This document shows positions 1 to 11,200 of a DNA stretch of 64,000 nt, piece after piece. Under the pieces are notes generated by a model. It was not told where the DNA came from. It did no database searches and was given only the letters and a program-made list of their open reading frames with translations. Every line of letters starts with the position of its first letter. The stretch's first letter is position 1. Source of the DNA: Agrypnia vestita (lineage: Eukaryota; Arthropoda; Insecta; Trichoptera; Phryganeidae); contig JADDOH010004250.1 of the NCBI GenBank assembly GCA_016648135.1, positions 124,001-188,000 on the forward strand, read 5' to 3'. A program made the translations under genes and the position numbers.

Positions 1-60
1 CAGCAGTCAGTAGCAGCCGCAAAGCGGTTACTATTATCGGCCATATTATTAAGCAGCGAT

Positions 61-124
61 ATAATCTTTATTAGCAGTTAAGCAATCGGCGATAGCCGAT
101 TGCTTAACTGCTAATAAAGATTAT
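61..124. repeat. Perfect 30-bp hairpin with GATA loop
   Basis: Arms 61-90 and 95-124 are exact reverse complements around the four-base loop GATA. It is probably the remnant of a very short fold-back element. No known miRNA is recognised. Confidence 0.85.
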
Positions 125-1670
125 TATCCATAATTAAAACTGCGACGACTTATGTTCAATCGTAAATAAAAAAGAAACACAGAGATAGCTTCTTAGATTA
201 CGACTAATATAAGACGCAGCAAATTGCTCTCTTTCAGGCTTTGTGGGAGGAATGATAATCAAGTATTTATACATTTTTTTAAGATAGGCACTTCGTAATT
301 ACAATTCAACGGATGTACATTTGGCCTTAATTATATAAAATAAAAAAACATTGCATAAAAATATGTAAAAATTCAATAATAATGACTTATTAAATAGGAA
401 TATTACCTTATACCTGCGGACACAACTAATGAATCGACCGACCAATGACATCTCGACACGAGCCGCGCTTTATTTCACTCTGCTCACGCCTGTGTGCAAG
501 TGAAAGAGCGCGGTCGGACCTGCACACAGCGCGCCAGCACATTTGGTAATTCTGGGATGGACGGGCCGCTATTGTCTTCAGACAACCATTATGTGTTATT
601 GAAAAGACTGTATGAGATTGATTTCTTGGACAGTATTTATTTATTTCAACGGTTTTAAACCTTTAACAATAATAAGGATCTTATATCTAAATACACAGTG
701 TACATTACTTGTAAAAATATAAACCTGACGGCAGAACTCTGAGAGGTTAGGTATACAAATAAAGCGCGGCCAAATTATTCGAATTAAATTTACTTTTCTC
801 TGAACTGTCGGCCTTAAATGACGTGTTTTGACGATCGTTGAAGAGCGACATTTCATTGATAAGTTACCCCCCCCGAAGATGAGTAGTGCGATCTGCTCGA
901 AACGAAAATGTTAAACAACCATGACTTACATCAATAGTTACTTGAGTGATGAAGAAGAAATAAAAAAATGTAAATTCAACACAACAGAGAAATGAGAATC
1001 ATTCTAAGGAGAAATAGACGCGCTAAAATTAAACAAAATTGGCTCACCGTAAAACAAGGACTAAAACTAAACACAATGTTTTTTACGTAGAAAACTTAAA
1101 TGATAGAATGCCAAAATATTTCTAAAATAAAATTATATGTAACACAGATATTCTGCGTACAGTACAAGAAATGCAAACGAAATAAGAATTCAAAATAAAA
1201 AGAAAAGAAATACTCAAAACTGTTAACAATACAAAGGACTAAAGGAATACAATAGTCTACCAGAGAATATTAAAAAATAGAAATATTAACATGTCCCAGA
1301 AAAGAACGCACACTTCACATTACAGAATAAAATAGAATTATTGTATTTTTAACCAAATAAATAAAATAGTAGGTAGTGCTTAGTTTGTGGAGAATTAATT
1401 ATCAGCAGTGTTTATGCGATCGACCAAGGGTGTATATTTATAATATTGAAGAAGGTTGCAGGTGTATATAATATTGCTGTTTTAAATGGACTTGATACAC
1501 ATCCAAACATCTTAAATATCTAGGAGATGAAGGTGGACCTATACAGCAAAAAGGACGGTGGCGAATCAGGTGGAATTAGGAACTGTATGTTTTGTATAAC
1601 GAACCAGGCATCGTTGCTATATTGAAGATCGCTCCGCTACCTTAGGCTGGACACGTCTGAAGGTATAGCT
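125..1670. other. AT-rich interval without a recognised gene
   Basis: I see no supported gene. A CpG-rich patch at about 430-560 stands out from the AT-rich flanks and has partly inverted CGCGCT/AGCGCG ends. A short fragment of the dominant fold-back family (CAACCATGACTTACATCAAT) lies at about 920-940. Confidence 0.5.
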
Positions 1671-1847
1671 CTTTTCATATAAGCTTGCAATTGAGTTGGT
1701 GTGGGTACAGTGCGTAATACGCGCATGGTTTCGTTGTGTTAAATTTGCGGATACGAGAGGGGCGTATCCGTAAACTTAACAGAACGAAATAATGCGCTCA
1801 CTACACTCTGTACCCACACTAACTCAATTGCAAGCTTATAAGAAAAG
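1671..1847. mobile_element. Fold-back MITE, complete hairpin
   Basis: The left arm begins CTTTTCATATAAGCTTGCAA and the right arm ends with its near-exact complement. The two arms meet near 1755-1765, so almost the whole 177 bp forms one imperfect hairpin. A related, partly single-armed copy lies at 7073-7190 (same GTGGGTACAGTGCGTAAT and GTATCCGTAAACTT blocks). Confidence 0.75.
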
Positions 1848-2505
1848 ATCTATACACACATATGTATCGGAGACACAACCACGGGGAAGACCTCGAAGGG
1901 GACGAAGCGATAACATCGAGAACGGCGCAAAAAAAACTCTGTACATGAGTACTGCAGCGACAGACGGCAGTGATGATATCTATCCAGACCTGATATGTGT
2001 ATTCCAGGATACTCCTATGGTTAGAAAAGTAAAAATTCTTCATTGTATTTATTCCAATAAGTTCTAATTAGCTGAGCCACTGATTATATCGTTTTCCATC
2101 GTTTTGTGGTAGTGTATGTACGTCAAGTTAATTTCGGACCATTTCAGCACTTCAGCTATTGGAGTTCTTCCTTAGCCGCAATTTTCTCCGCTACTTGACC
2201 GTCACAGATGTCAGAAGGGCGTCGCCAGCGATGAAGAAGTTGTTTATCCCTTGATGCGGAATACGATGATTGAAATAACAGAAGTTATTGTTATTGATGT
2301 CAACCTGAAATATGGAAAAATATTATTGGTGTTGAGTAAATACAACACTACGTTCTGTTCTTTCCAAAAACAGAATATGTTTATGCACTAAATTAATTTG
2401 TCACTTTGAATAGTAGGTACACCTTATATCATCTTATCTATGGGTACACCATTCATCCCACTTTGGAACTGCTAGTGCTTCAACAAGCACTGCTGAAACA
2501 AACTT

Positions 2506-3000
2506 ATGTCTAATGTTTCCAAGTGTTCGTTACATCATTCACTAGGGCCCAAAAAACTTAGTGTTACAAAAAAAAACGACCAATATCTGACACAAACGTC
2601 GAATGTTAAGGATCTAAGCGTTAGAATTGTGAGCACCCTGACATTTCAAGTTCAAATGAAGGCGGCCAATGGTAATGTAATGAGTATACTAGGATTTGTT
2701 CTGCATACTGCCAGGGTTTTCGAAAATACCCGCGCACTGATAACGTTTTACAACTCCTTGGTGCGAAGTACACTCTAGAGTGGCACGATGATTTGGGGGA
2801 CACATGAATTTAAGTACCTACTCTCTTAGAGAAAGTACCTACAAAAGAAATTTCTGAGATATCTTCTACATGAGAGTGTGCGGGTATTATTCTTGGCTCT
2901 ACCCAACCAAGTTTCTCCAGGATATGCTTGGCTACAATAGTTTAGAGACTAGAAGGAATGTGTATTCGATTACCCATTTTATCGAAGTTAAGATATATTA
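2506..3000 (+). mobile_element. LINE fragment, reverse-transcriptase C-terminal region (Jockey/CR1-like)
   Basis: The open frame at 2506-2778 contains VKDLSVRIVSTLTF, ILGFVLHTARVF and FYNSLVRSTLEW, matching in order the VKDLGV...LTF, MLGF and LYK-SLVR-LEY blocks after the RT palm in Jockey-type LINEs. After frameshifts the fragment continues with KKFLRYLLHE (from about 2842) and FLQDMLGYNSLETRR to a stop near 3000. Truncated at both ends and frameshifted, so dead. Confidence 0.75.
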
Positions 3001-3475
3001 ATATCTAATGAATTGTGTATTCTTGCTTAAATTACTTAAATATAATCAATAACAACACATTAAAAACATTAAAAACTTGTGGTTTTTTGAGTAAAAAAGC
3101 ATAGTACCAAGTCATCTGAAAAATAAGTGTTTTGTTGTGCAAGTGACAAGTGAAAAATACAAAATTTGACAAACAACAAATACAATAGGTTAGCGCTCAC
3201 CTTTAAAAATATACAAATTTGGCATCTAATAATCAAACATTCATTTACGATAATATGCCACAAAAACTATCAAAAAACAAGATGTGGGAAAACAGTGAAA
3301 TAATAAAAAACTTGAGTGAAATCATTAATCACAGCAAATAAAATACAATTAATCGCATCAGGATAAGCTGCAAAATTAAATTAGCCAATTAAAAGCCACT
3401 CATGACTTTACTGCAAGTCAGTACGACAATATGATGAAAATAATGAAGGGAACAAGTCTGACTATAAAAGATCTT

Positions 3476-3766
3476 AAAAAAAAGTAACCCATAAAAACCA
3501 AGTTTCGGGTTTCATGTCTACCATATGTGTCGGAATCTCCATACAACTTGTATGAAAAAACCATTAAAAATTTGAAAATTTTGAAATTATACTATAATTA
3601 TTATTATTTTTCAACGAAAATTTGACAGATCTTCTTGATCGTCGCCACGAGTCTGCTTGCAAAGTTTCAGCTCGATGGATCACGGGAAAAGGGTTAAAAA
3701 TCGATCCAAAGTTTTTGCGTCAAGCAGACAGACGCCACGAGTAAAGGGAGTAAAAAGAAGTTTATG
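3476..3766 (-). repeat. Dispersed repeat C (ACTCCCTTT family), minus copy
   Basis: It carries AACCCATAAAAACCAAGTTT, the CGATGGATCACGGGAAAAGG block and a closing AAAGGGAGTA, in reverse order to the copies at 18945-19612 and 26821-27480. Identity is clear by eye. The coding potential is nil. Confidence 0.7.
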
Positions 3767-3799
3767 TTAAAGTTTCGGATCATGTCAAAACTCAAACAC

Positions 3800-4250
3800 A
3801 ATGAATTTATGGGCCTTTTGTGTTTGGACCAAATTTCAGTGGGCCATTTGTTGTCGGACAATTTTTTGTGGACCTTTTGTCGTTGTACAAATTTTTGTGG
3901 ACCTTTTGTCGTTGGACCAAATGCCCGTACACCTTTTGTTATTAGAGCCAATGTCAGTGAACCTTTTGTCGTTGGACCAAATGTCCGTGGAAATTTTGTC
4001 ATTGGAGCCAATGTCAGTTTTGTCATTCCCAAAAAAAGAAAAAAAAGGCTTTTAAAAGAAGCTATGTACGTTATAGGACAGACAACGAAATTGTTCTTAT
4101 TGGGATAATATCATAATAATTTTGTCGCGTGAGGTTTGTATCGTGGAGATTTTGTATTTGGATCAAATTTCCGTGGATCTTTTATCGTTGTACCAAATTT
4201 CACTGGGCCTTTTGTTATTGGATCAAATGTCCGTGTACCTTTGAATGTAT
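3800..4250. repeat. 30-bp minisatellite
   Basis: Degenerate units of CCTTTTGTCGTTGGACCAAA type recur every 30 bases from about 3800 to 4045 and again from about 4140 to 4250. Because 30 is a multiple of three, open frames persist on both strands (FVVGPNV-like repeats on plus, GPTTKG-like on minus). I treat these as by-products of the period. Confidence 0.8.
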
Positions 4251-5009
4251 TTTTATGGATGTTGGACCGAAAAATTCCCAGCTTGCTTAATTGATTTCAT
4301 AATGGTGAGTAAGTAGTATTTATGAAATTAATTTTATTTTTATATTTTTTGATTTTAGTTATTTTATCAATGCCCTTTATCCCATACCTAGCCGTTATTT
4401 GTCGTGATTGTTTTAATAATATCTAGTTCATTTTCAATTTCAAAAAATAGAATTACCATCTATTAACACTGACACGCCTCTGTACAGTGTTAAAAATAAA
4501 AAAAATAATAGAGCACGTTACGTCAGATATTTTAAGGAAAACGCTTAAAATGATAAATATTCTTTAAATACGAAAGCCAAAACACAAAAATAATCTTAGA
4601 AATAAAATTAAAAATAATGATCAAACTAACTAATACTACAACCAAAGCCGAAAAACTTACAATTACAGTTATATAGCTATAAAGTCTTCTTCTTCCAAAA
4701 ATGCCCATACACAAGTTTATACAAAGAAACAATAAAATAGTTGTATCGTAGGTACCTACCTACTTGGTACTGATGAATGTTCTAATTTTTCCCAAACGTG
4801 AATTTTTAGTATACTTAAATCTTTTTAGTTTCATAACTAGTATTTTGCGAAAAGTTTAGTCTAAAATCCCATATATATGACTCCCAGATATTTCATTTTA
4901 TAAGAGGAAATATTTTTATAAAATTGATAATTTAATTCCCAAAAATCCCAAGTTCCAATATTCTAGATTAAAATAAAGGAGTGGGTAGATAAAAAAATAT
5001 ATGACTTAC

Positions 5010-5235
5010 GAATACGTTTTTTTAGATTCTTTTTGCTCCTCCTTGGCTTCCGTTTTATCCTGCAGATGGTCTTCAAAGAGTCCTGGATGGTCTTAATCAA
5101 TACTTTGGACTCTTCATTTATGACTTTTAGAAGAGTCCTTTCTGTCTCCACTTCTTGAAGATTTCCTCTCAGTTCAGAAATAGCAACTTCGTTAATTTTG
5201 GCTTCATCCATTTTTAACTTTTTTAATCTAAGATA
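5010..5235 (-). CDS. Orphan internal exon encoding a basic coiled coil, gene unrecognised
   Basis: The exon has a strong acceptor (TTTTTATTGTTACAG before 5235) and a consensus donor (GTAAGT starting at 5009). Read from its first base in phase 0 it gives 75 codons plus one base without a stop. The peptide is rich in Leu, Lys and Glu at heptad-like spacing (MDEAKINEVAISELRG, LLKVINEESKVLIKT) and ends in a Lys/Arg cluster (KRKPRRSKKNLKKR). An ATG at 5211 has A at -3 and G at +4, so this may be the first coding exon, with translation starting at MDEAK. Partner exons are not identified. Downstream ones would lie below 5010 or outside the window; the GC-rich stretch at 6076-6200 is a candidate leader exon. 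I do not recognise the protein family. Confidence 0.5.
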
Positions 5236-5239
5236 CTGT

Positions 5240-6075
5240 AACAATAAAAATTTTAAGTAATTTCAGAGTAACGTAGACTTTTATTCGACACGTGGTTCAC
5301 ACTGTACAATAAAAGAATCAGGATAAATAATCTCCAAATCAAAATAATAAAATTACATTTATATAAAGCGCAAAACAACGACAGGGCAACAAAACTACCA
5401 AAAAAGGAGGCGGAAGAACCCCAAAATGGGCCTCAATAACAAGAAAACAGATTTAAAGATAACCAAAAATGTACACTTAGAACTTGTTGAGGGCCAATAA
5501 AACACAGAGAAACATAAATCACCAAGGCCAGAGATTTTCTGAATTTTTTGTGATTTTTCTTTTTACGAAAAAACCATGAAAATATGCGTATATTAAAAAA
5601 AACACATACATTGATATTATTTTATCGTAATTGTTATAATGCAATGATTTTTTTATCGTTTAAGTAAAAAAAAAATTCAATTCCGATAATGTTGCCAGCG
5701 CAACATTATACGAAAAATAATAATTTATTTTTATTTGTTTATTAGAGACAAGACTACTATTTTTTATTTGATGCCTACCTAATAATCTTCTTCTGTGTGG
5801 TATATTTTATTGCACGGCACGGCACACAACGGAACATCGCACTCATAACATAAATATTATACACTTTCACACACACACGTATTTCAAATAAACGCAACAT
5901 AATTGCGTTTATTTTGGTTAATAAATACCTGTTAGTATTCAAATGAATCATAAACTAATAAATTATAAAAATATATCAATATTATTTGACTGCAAAATCT
6001 CAGAAAATGATTATGCCAAGCGACTCGACTTTACAAGCGCGGGCCATGGTCATCAAAAATAATTAAATTACATAC
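5240..6075. other. AT-rich interval, probable intron
   Basis: No open frame of note. If the leader-exon idea is right, this is the intron between 6076 and 5235. It holds a short GC patch with CGGCACGGCAC near 5815 and little else. Confidence 0.3.
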
Positions 6076-6200
6076 CTTCTTGAGGAGAACTCGGAGTGGG
6101 GAACTTGGTAGTGCGATGGCCCTGGACTGTCGCAGTCGGTGATGTGTCGCCCCCTACCGGACCCTCGGCCTGGCTCCCGATTAGCCGAGCTGATAGCGGT
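6076..6200 (-). other. Candidate GC-rich leader exon upstream of the coiled-coil exon
   Basis: On the minus strand this GC-rich block ends at a good donor, GTATGT, just below 6076. Two frames stay open through it but neither joins the 5235-5010 exon in phase. The in-phase frame meets TAG with no ATG after it. The simplest reading is an untranslated first exon with the ATG at 5211 used in the next exon. No acceptor, cap site or TATA box is evident. It could also be an unrelated GC-rich patch. Confidence 0.3.
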
Positions 6201-6540
6201 GATAACGATGATAACGATTTTGGATGTATTTGCTGTCACAATCTCTACATGTTACTTCGTATATTGCACTCTTTTGTAGTAAATTAAATTTAGTTTTTGA
6301 GTTAATAAGAATTTTACCGATGTTGTTAGGTATTATTGTAAATCGCGGGTTTTATGTTTATGGGGAAATTGTTTGTAATTTCATTGGAAACTGGGGCAAG
6401 ATATAATATTTTCCGCCAATAACTGTTTTCCACAGAATTAGACCAAAAACTGTTTTCTGAGGAGTTACATGAGGAGTTATATCAGTTTATTATGCCCTGA
6501 GTACCTACAACTGAGAAAACACTCATAAACAACTCTTCTT

Positions 6541-6735
6541 CTTCTCGTGCCCTGTCTTTTTTTCCGTTTACCGGACGTTGGCTATCATGTTGGCTATGCG
6601 GACTTTGTTTACTGCGGTCCGGAACTGCTCCCAGTAGACTGGCCAAACCACTGCCTCAAGTTTTTCAGCCATGAAGTCCTCCTTCTTCCCTGCATTATGA
6701 GATGCAAGATCTCGTATTTTCTCTGAACAACATCA
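6541..6735 (-). mobile_element. LINE 3' end, RTE-type endonuclease-reverse transcriptase
   Basis: On the minus strand it reads [20 protein letters not shown], then after a frameshift AVNKVRIANMIANVR followed by a stop, the usual C-terminus of RTE-like LINE polyproteins. A short GAAGAAGAAGA tract follows, like the simple tails of such elements. The EILHLIMQG block is shared with the plus-strand fragment at 10389-10775. Confidence 0.65.
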
Positions 6736-7072
6736 TAAACAACATCCTGAATAATTTTCCCTAAGACCAAAAAATCTCCCCACTACTCCGCGATCCGCTG
6801 TTCTATCAACACCAATCTTGTATAGAGAACATTTCTGTATTAAGGTTAGTTATAAATTACATCTGAAGATAAGAGGGACTTCTCCTCTCAAAACTATAGC
6901 AGTGATGAATTTAACTCAATTTGTGTAGGTACATTATATAGTTCAATTTAGTAAAAAATAAAATGACAGTAAATAGCTTGGTTGTAAGAGTCGCCGAGTG
7001 TAATGATTTTCCTTGGAGTTGTTACCCACGCCACAGCGACCACGTCCTTCGGGTGGAAAGCGCCTCCTACAG

Positions 7073-7190
7073 GTCTTTTCATATAATTGAATCAGTGTGG
7101 GTAGGTACAGTGCGTAATATGCGCATTGTTTCGTTGTGTCAAGTTTACGAATATGAGAGGGACGTATCCGTAAACTTATTACACCCTTAA
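7073..7190. mobile_element. Partial second copy of the 1671-1847 fold-back MITE
   Basis: It shares CTTTTCATATAA, GTGGGTA-GTACAGTGCGTAAT, GTTTCGTTGTGT and GTATCCGTAAACTTA with the copy at 1.7 kb. The right arm is cut short after the central turn. Confidence 0.6.
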
Positions 7191-7911
7191 ACCTTTTAGT
7201 TTGAGACATTCATAATTGTTTCAATATTTAGAAGATCGTAGTGTAGTGAATCATAGACAAACCGCGTTCCACAAACCCGTGGAATGCCCCCACGACTGCC
7301 TTGCCGCCAAATCATAACACAACGAGGTAAAACTATTGAATGTCAGCCCTTTGAAGATGATTGATCAAGACAGCCAAGCGATTCAAATCTAACTTAACTT
7401 TACCTATAATAAAAGGCTAATTGTTAATAAAAGTGTTAAGAAAAGGAAAAGAAAACATTTCATTTCATGAAAAAAATAAGTATTTATTTACAGATTTTTC
7501 TCTCACAAAGACTAGATTTGTATATACCTACATATAATAAGCGTGATAATTTATAATATTACATTTATATTTTAAAACTTGTTACTTCAAATCACCTTTA
7601 GATTAAATTATTTACATTTTTTTCATAATTTATTACATTTTTGTTTTTTATTACAACAAGGTTTTTTATATCATTTCAAATTTAGAGCATCTCACAGTAC
7701 AATAAAACAGATTTTTATTTTATTTCTTTCATTCTGTTTAAAATGTTAATTCGATATAATTTTCACAATATACAATCCAAAAAAATTCTAAAATAATTAT
7801 CCAAATAATTTCAATTATTAGGTATTTTCAAATGATACCAAATGATACAGGGGTTGCGAATTTCGCGGAAAGATTTTTGCTAACACGATCTTTCCCAACC
7901 CTGATTATCCG

Positions 7912-7963
7912 GATATATTCGAATATTCGAATATATCATTAACTATTCGATATTCGAATAGTT
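7912..7963. repeat. Two adjacent AT-rich palindromes
   Basis: The first is the perfect palindrome ATATATTCGAAT/ATTCGAATATAT. The second, AACTATTCGATATTCGAATAGTT, is near-perfect. They lie about 80-130 bases beyond the GMC stop codon in the likely 3' untranslated region. Confidence 0.75.
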
Positions 7964-8042
7964 GGAATCACGAATATTTGGAGGCTCTACTGCTGACAGC
8001 TGCTTTATCGATATCTGCAACATGTTGCGGTTTGGTACTTCT

Positions 8043-8255
8043 TCAAATGGGATCAATCCTCGCCCCCCAGTCCTTCTTGATGAGGTCGGCCCCCTTCTCG
8101 CCGATCATGAAGGCCACGGAGTTGGTGTGCCCGGCCGGGATGACGGGCATGATGGAGGCGTCCACCACGCGGAGCCCGGCCACCCCCAGAACCTTCAGGG
8201 CTGGGTCCACGACGGCTGTGGGGTCGCTCGCGGGGCCCATCTTCACCGTTCCGAC
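8043..8255 (-). CDS. GMC oxidoreductase exon 4 (residues 554-623, stop)
   Basis: Acceptor AATTTGCAG precedes 8255. The 70 codons plus TGA encode [31 protein letters not shown] and [11 protein letters not shown], the hallmark C-terminal block of GMC oxidoreductases with the second active-site His (His596). GC content is well above the flanks. The open plus-strand frames over the same bases are shadows of this exon. Confidence 0.93.
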   Translation of the reverse strand, partial: VGTVKMGPASDPTAVVDPALKVLGVAGLRVVDASIMPVIPAGHTNSVAFMIGEKGADLIKKDWGARIDPI

Positions 8256-11200
8256 CTGCAAATTTATTAAACAACACTTGTAATATTTATTTATTTATGT
8301 ATACCAGGGTGTCTCGTAGCTAGAAGCTAAAACTTCGGCTGAGTGTTCCCCAATACCAATTTTCTACCTAAATTTCTGGCTCCCAGTGTGGTACAAGCTC
8401 TTAATAACATTAATTAGGGATAAATTATAGAAGTCTCACAGAAACAGAAATAATTTATACATAAAAAAAAGTGGATGGAAATCTCTTATACGATGGCTCA
8501 GGGCGTACAACCTCCTCGAGCTGGCTTAAGTGATCACTCTACACAATGCAACATTCACCAATTCCATCCTAAGAACATCCACACATCATCAATTTTTTTT
8601 TAATGTTCTATATACAGGGTGTACCAGAGCTAGCAGCAGAAACTTGGCCGGTAGATTCCTGCCTATTCTCACAAGTCTAAAGTGTCCAAGCAACCATGAC
8701 CTAATGTCAATAGTTATGAAGATATGCAATATAAAATTTTACATTTCTTTCCTCAATATTTCTGACTTATTTTTTGCGAAAAATTGAAATGTCATTACAG
8801 TAACTTTTACCGATTATGAAAAATTCATTCGCTTTAATACAAATCGAATAAAATGATTAAAACCTTGCAAAACTTGAAAAAAAGTTTTTTTTAGAAGGTT
8901 TTCATCATTTTATTTAAGTTATTTTCTAGAAAATGAATTTTTCATAATTGATATAAATAACTGTTATGATAGTTCAACTTTTTGCATACGTCAGAAATAT
9001 TGAAAAAAAAATGCAAACTTTGATATTAGGTACATATCTCCATAACTATTGATATTAGGTCATGGTTGCTTATACCTTTTAGACTCATAACATAGGCAGG
9101 AATCTACCGACCAAGTTTCTGCTGCTAGCTCTGGTAGGTACACCCTGTATATGATCGAATCAAGAACCTTTCACATACTACCTACTATGGTCTCTGCTAG
9201 AGATGTCTGTTGATTTTTTTCTCATTAACAAGTTAGTATACATTATACATAGCTTTCGTAACTGATGATAAAATATCTGTATTTTTTTTAGCAATATTCC
9301 TTTTAAAGCATATATGATATTCTTTCGAATTATTTAACATATCTACTAGAATACGCCTGATAATCTATCATGCGCCAGCTTATACATATTTTTTAAACAT
9401 ATGTTCTAAGAGCACAGTTACTGGATTTTGTCCCCAGAGCCATCATATAAGAGACTTTCATCCACTTTTCTCATATATAAATTAGCTTCGTCTCTGTGAG
9501 ACTTCTATAATATATCCTTAATCAATTAATCATCCCTCTAGGGACAAAATCCAGTAACTGTGTCCTTAGAACATACTTTCATATAAAAATATTCTTAGTA
9601 ACATTTTTAGAGAGTGAAGCAGCAGCAGTAGTGAAGCAATGTGCCTTACTTTTGGCAGTTCTGTGTCGAAGTCAACACGGTGAACATAAAATGAAGAAAA
9701 AAAAGAACGTAAAAAAAGAAAGGTGAAAAAAAAAGAACAGAAAAACAGAAAAAAAAAAAAAAAAAAATCGGTGACTGTTTTACATTCATGTGTCGGTTGG
9801 TGTATTGTATTTTGCCTAATAATGAAATAAAAGGCGCCATTAATTTATCTAAGGGCGAAGTCTTACGCAGTTTATCCCCAATAATAAGTCCATCCGTAAC
9901 CGTAACTAGAAACAGCTGATCTCATCATTGAGGGGGCGTGGTTGTTATATAACTGTAACCGCGCTCCCGTTCAAATATTGATTTGTTTGCTAGAATAAGT
10001 CATGGATGTACGCGTTCGTCCGACGAAGATACAGCGGTATCGAAACCGGTAGACGTAGAGTTACCCCAGGTGGTCAATATAAAGTTTTTAAAATTAATTA
10101 ATAATTATGTCCATCCACAAAGTTAACGCTATAAACATCAAAAATATGAAAACATTGACTTTATGCTGTTTCAATAAAATACTCTGAATTAGATTTTTTT
10201 TTAAATATTGAGATTTTTTTTGAATATTTCGGTTTAACGAAAGCTAAAACTAATGAGTGCATCCATTACTATATCGCACAAGTATTTGGTGTAATTAATC
10301 AAAATAAATAATTTTCTATGTAACAATGACCGTCACTAACGGTACCAGGAAAGAAACGGGATACAGAGTGTACCTAATATCAACCGGAAAGTCCTAAGAC
10401 AGAGGTCTCTCGATGGCCTCCAGAATGAGAGTGGTCAGATGCCACATGTTTTCGGTATTATTTTGTAAAATAGAAGCATGGACGCTTACCGAAGAATTGA
10501 TGAGCGACTTGAGACATTCGAGATGTAAATCTACAGAAAAATACTAAAAATAAGCTGGATGGACAGAGTTACGAATGGAGATGTTATGGTTCGGATGAAT
10601 AAAGAAAAGTAAGTTATTAAAACAATAAAAATCCAAACACTTAAATATCTGGGACATGTGATGAGACATTCAGAGGAGTAGGAGATCTTGCATCTCATAA
10701 TGCAGGGAAAGGTTGCTGCAAGTCGGGGCCCTGGAAGGAGGAGAACATCATGGCTGTAAAACAAAGTTCTCACAGCCATGATAGTTATGGGTGACAACAT
10801 TGCTCCTTACCATATGACTTAGGGTAGACGTGGTCTGCCTGATGGCGCATTCGAGGTAAGGATCAGACAGGAACTGATGGCTCTCACATCCTGGATAATG
10901 GCGCTGGTGCAGGGTGGCGTTTAATCGTCTGAACCCCGACGTCTTAGTCAGCGCTATGGCCTGAAAACATGTCATAAATAAGTCATATTTTCCAGTATCT
11001 ACATGCTATAAAACAAGGGTGTGCACTAATTATTGTGAAGGAATGTGTCTCTAGACGTAATTCTCATCCGTAACACGGCTCATAAGTATGGTGATTATAT
11101 ACATACTCATAAAACGATCCTCTGCTTACTGGGATCGTTTTATGAGCATGAGCTCCCACATTGGTCCTTTTCAGTCGCCGCCAGGTTGGCATTTTTTTCT

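Noticed and set aside
7962..8283. Open frames on the plus strand and a second minus frame over GMC exon 4
   Set aside because: They are shadows of the GC-rich exon, which alone carries the GMC C-terminal motifs.
8612..9151. Fold-back element A as an miRNA gene
   Set aside because: Far too long and present in many copies with terminal repeats and TA-type target; it is a transposable element.
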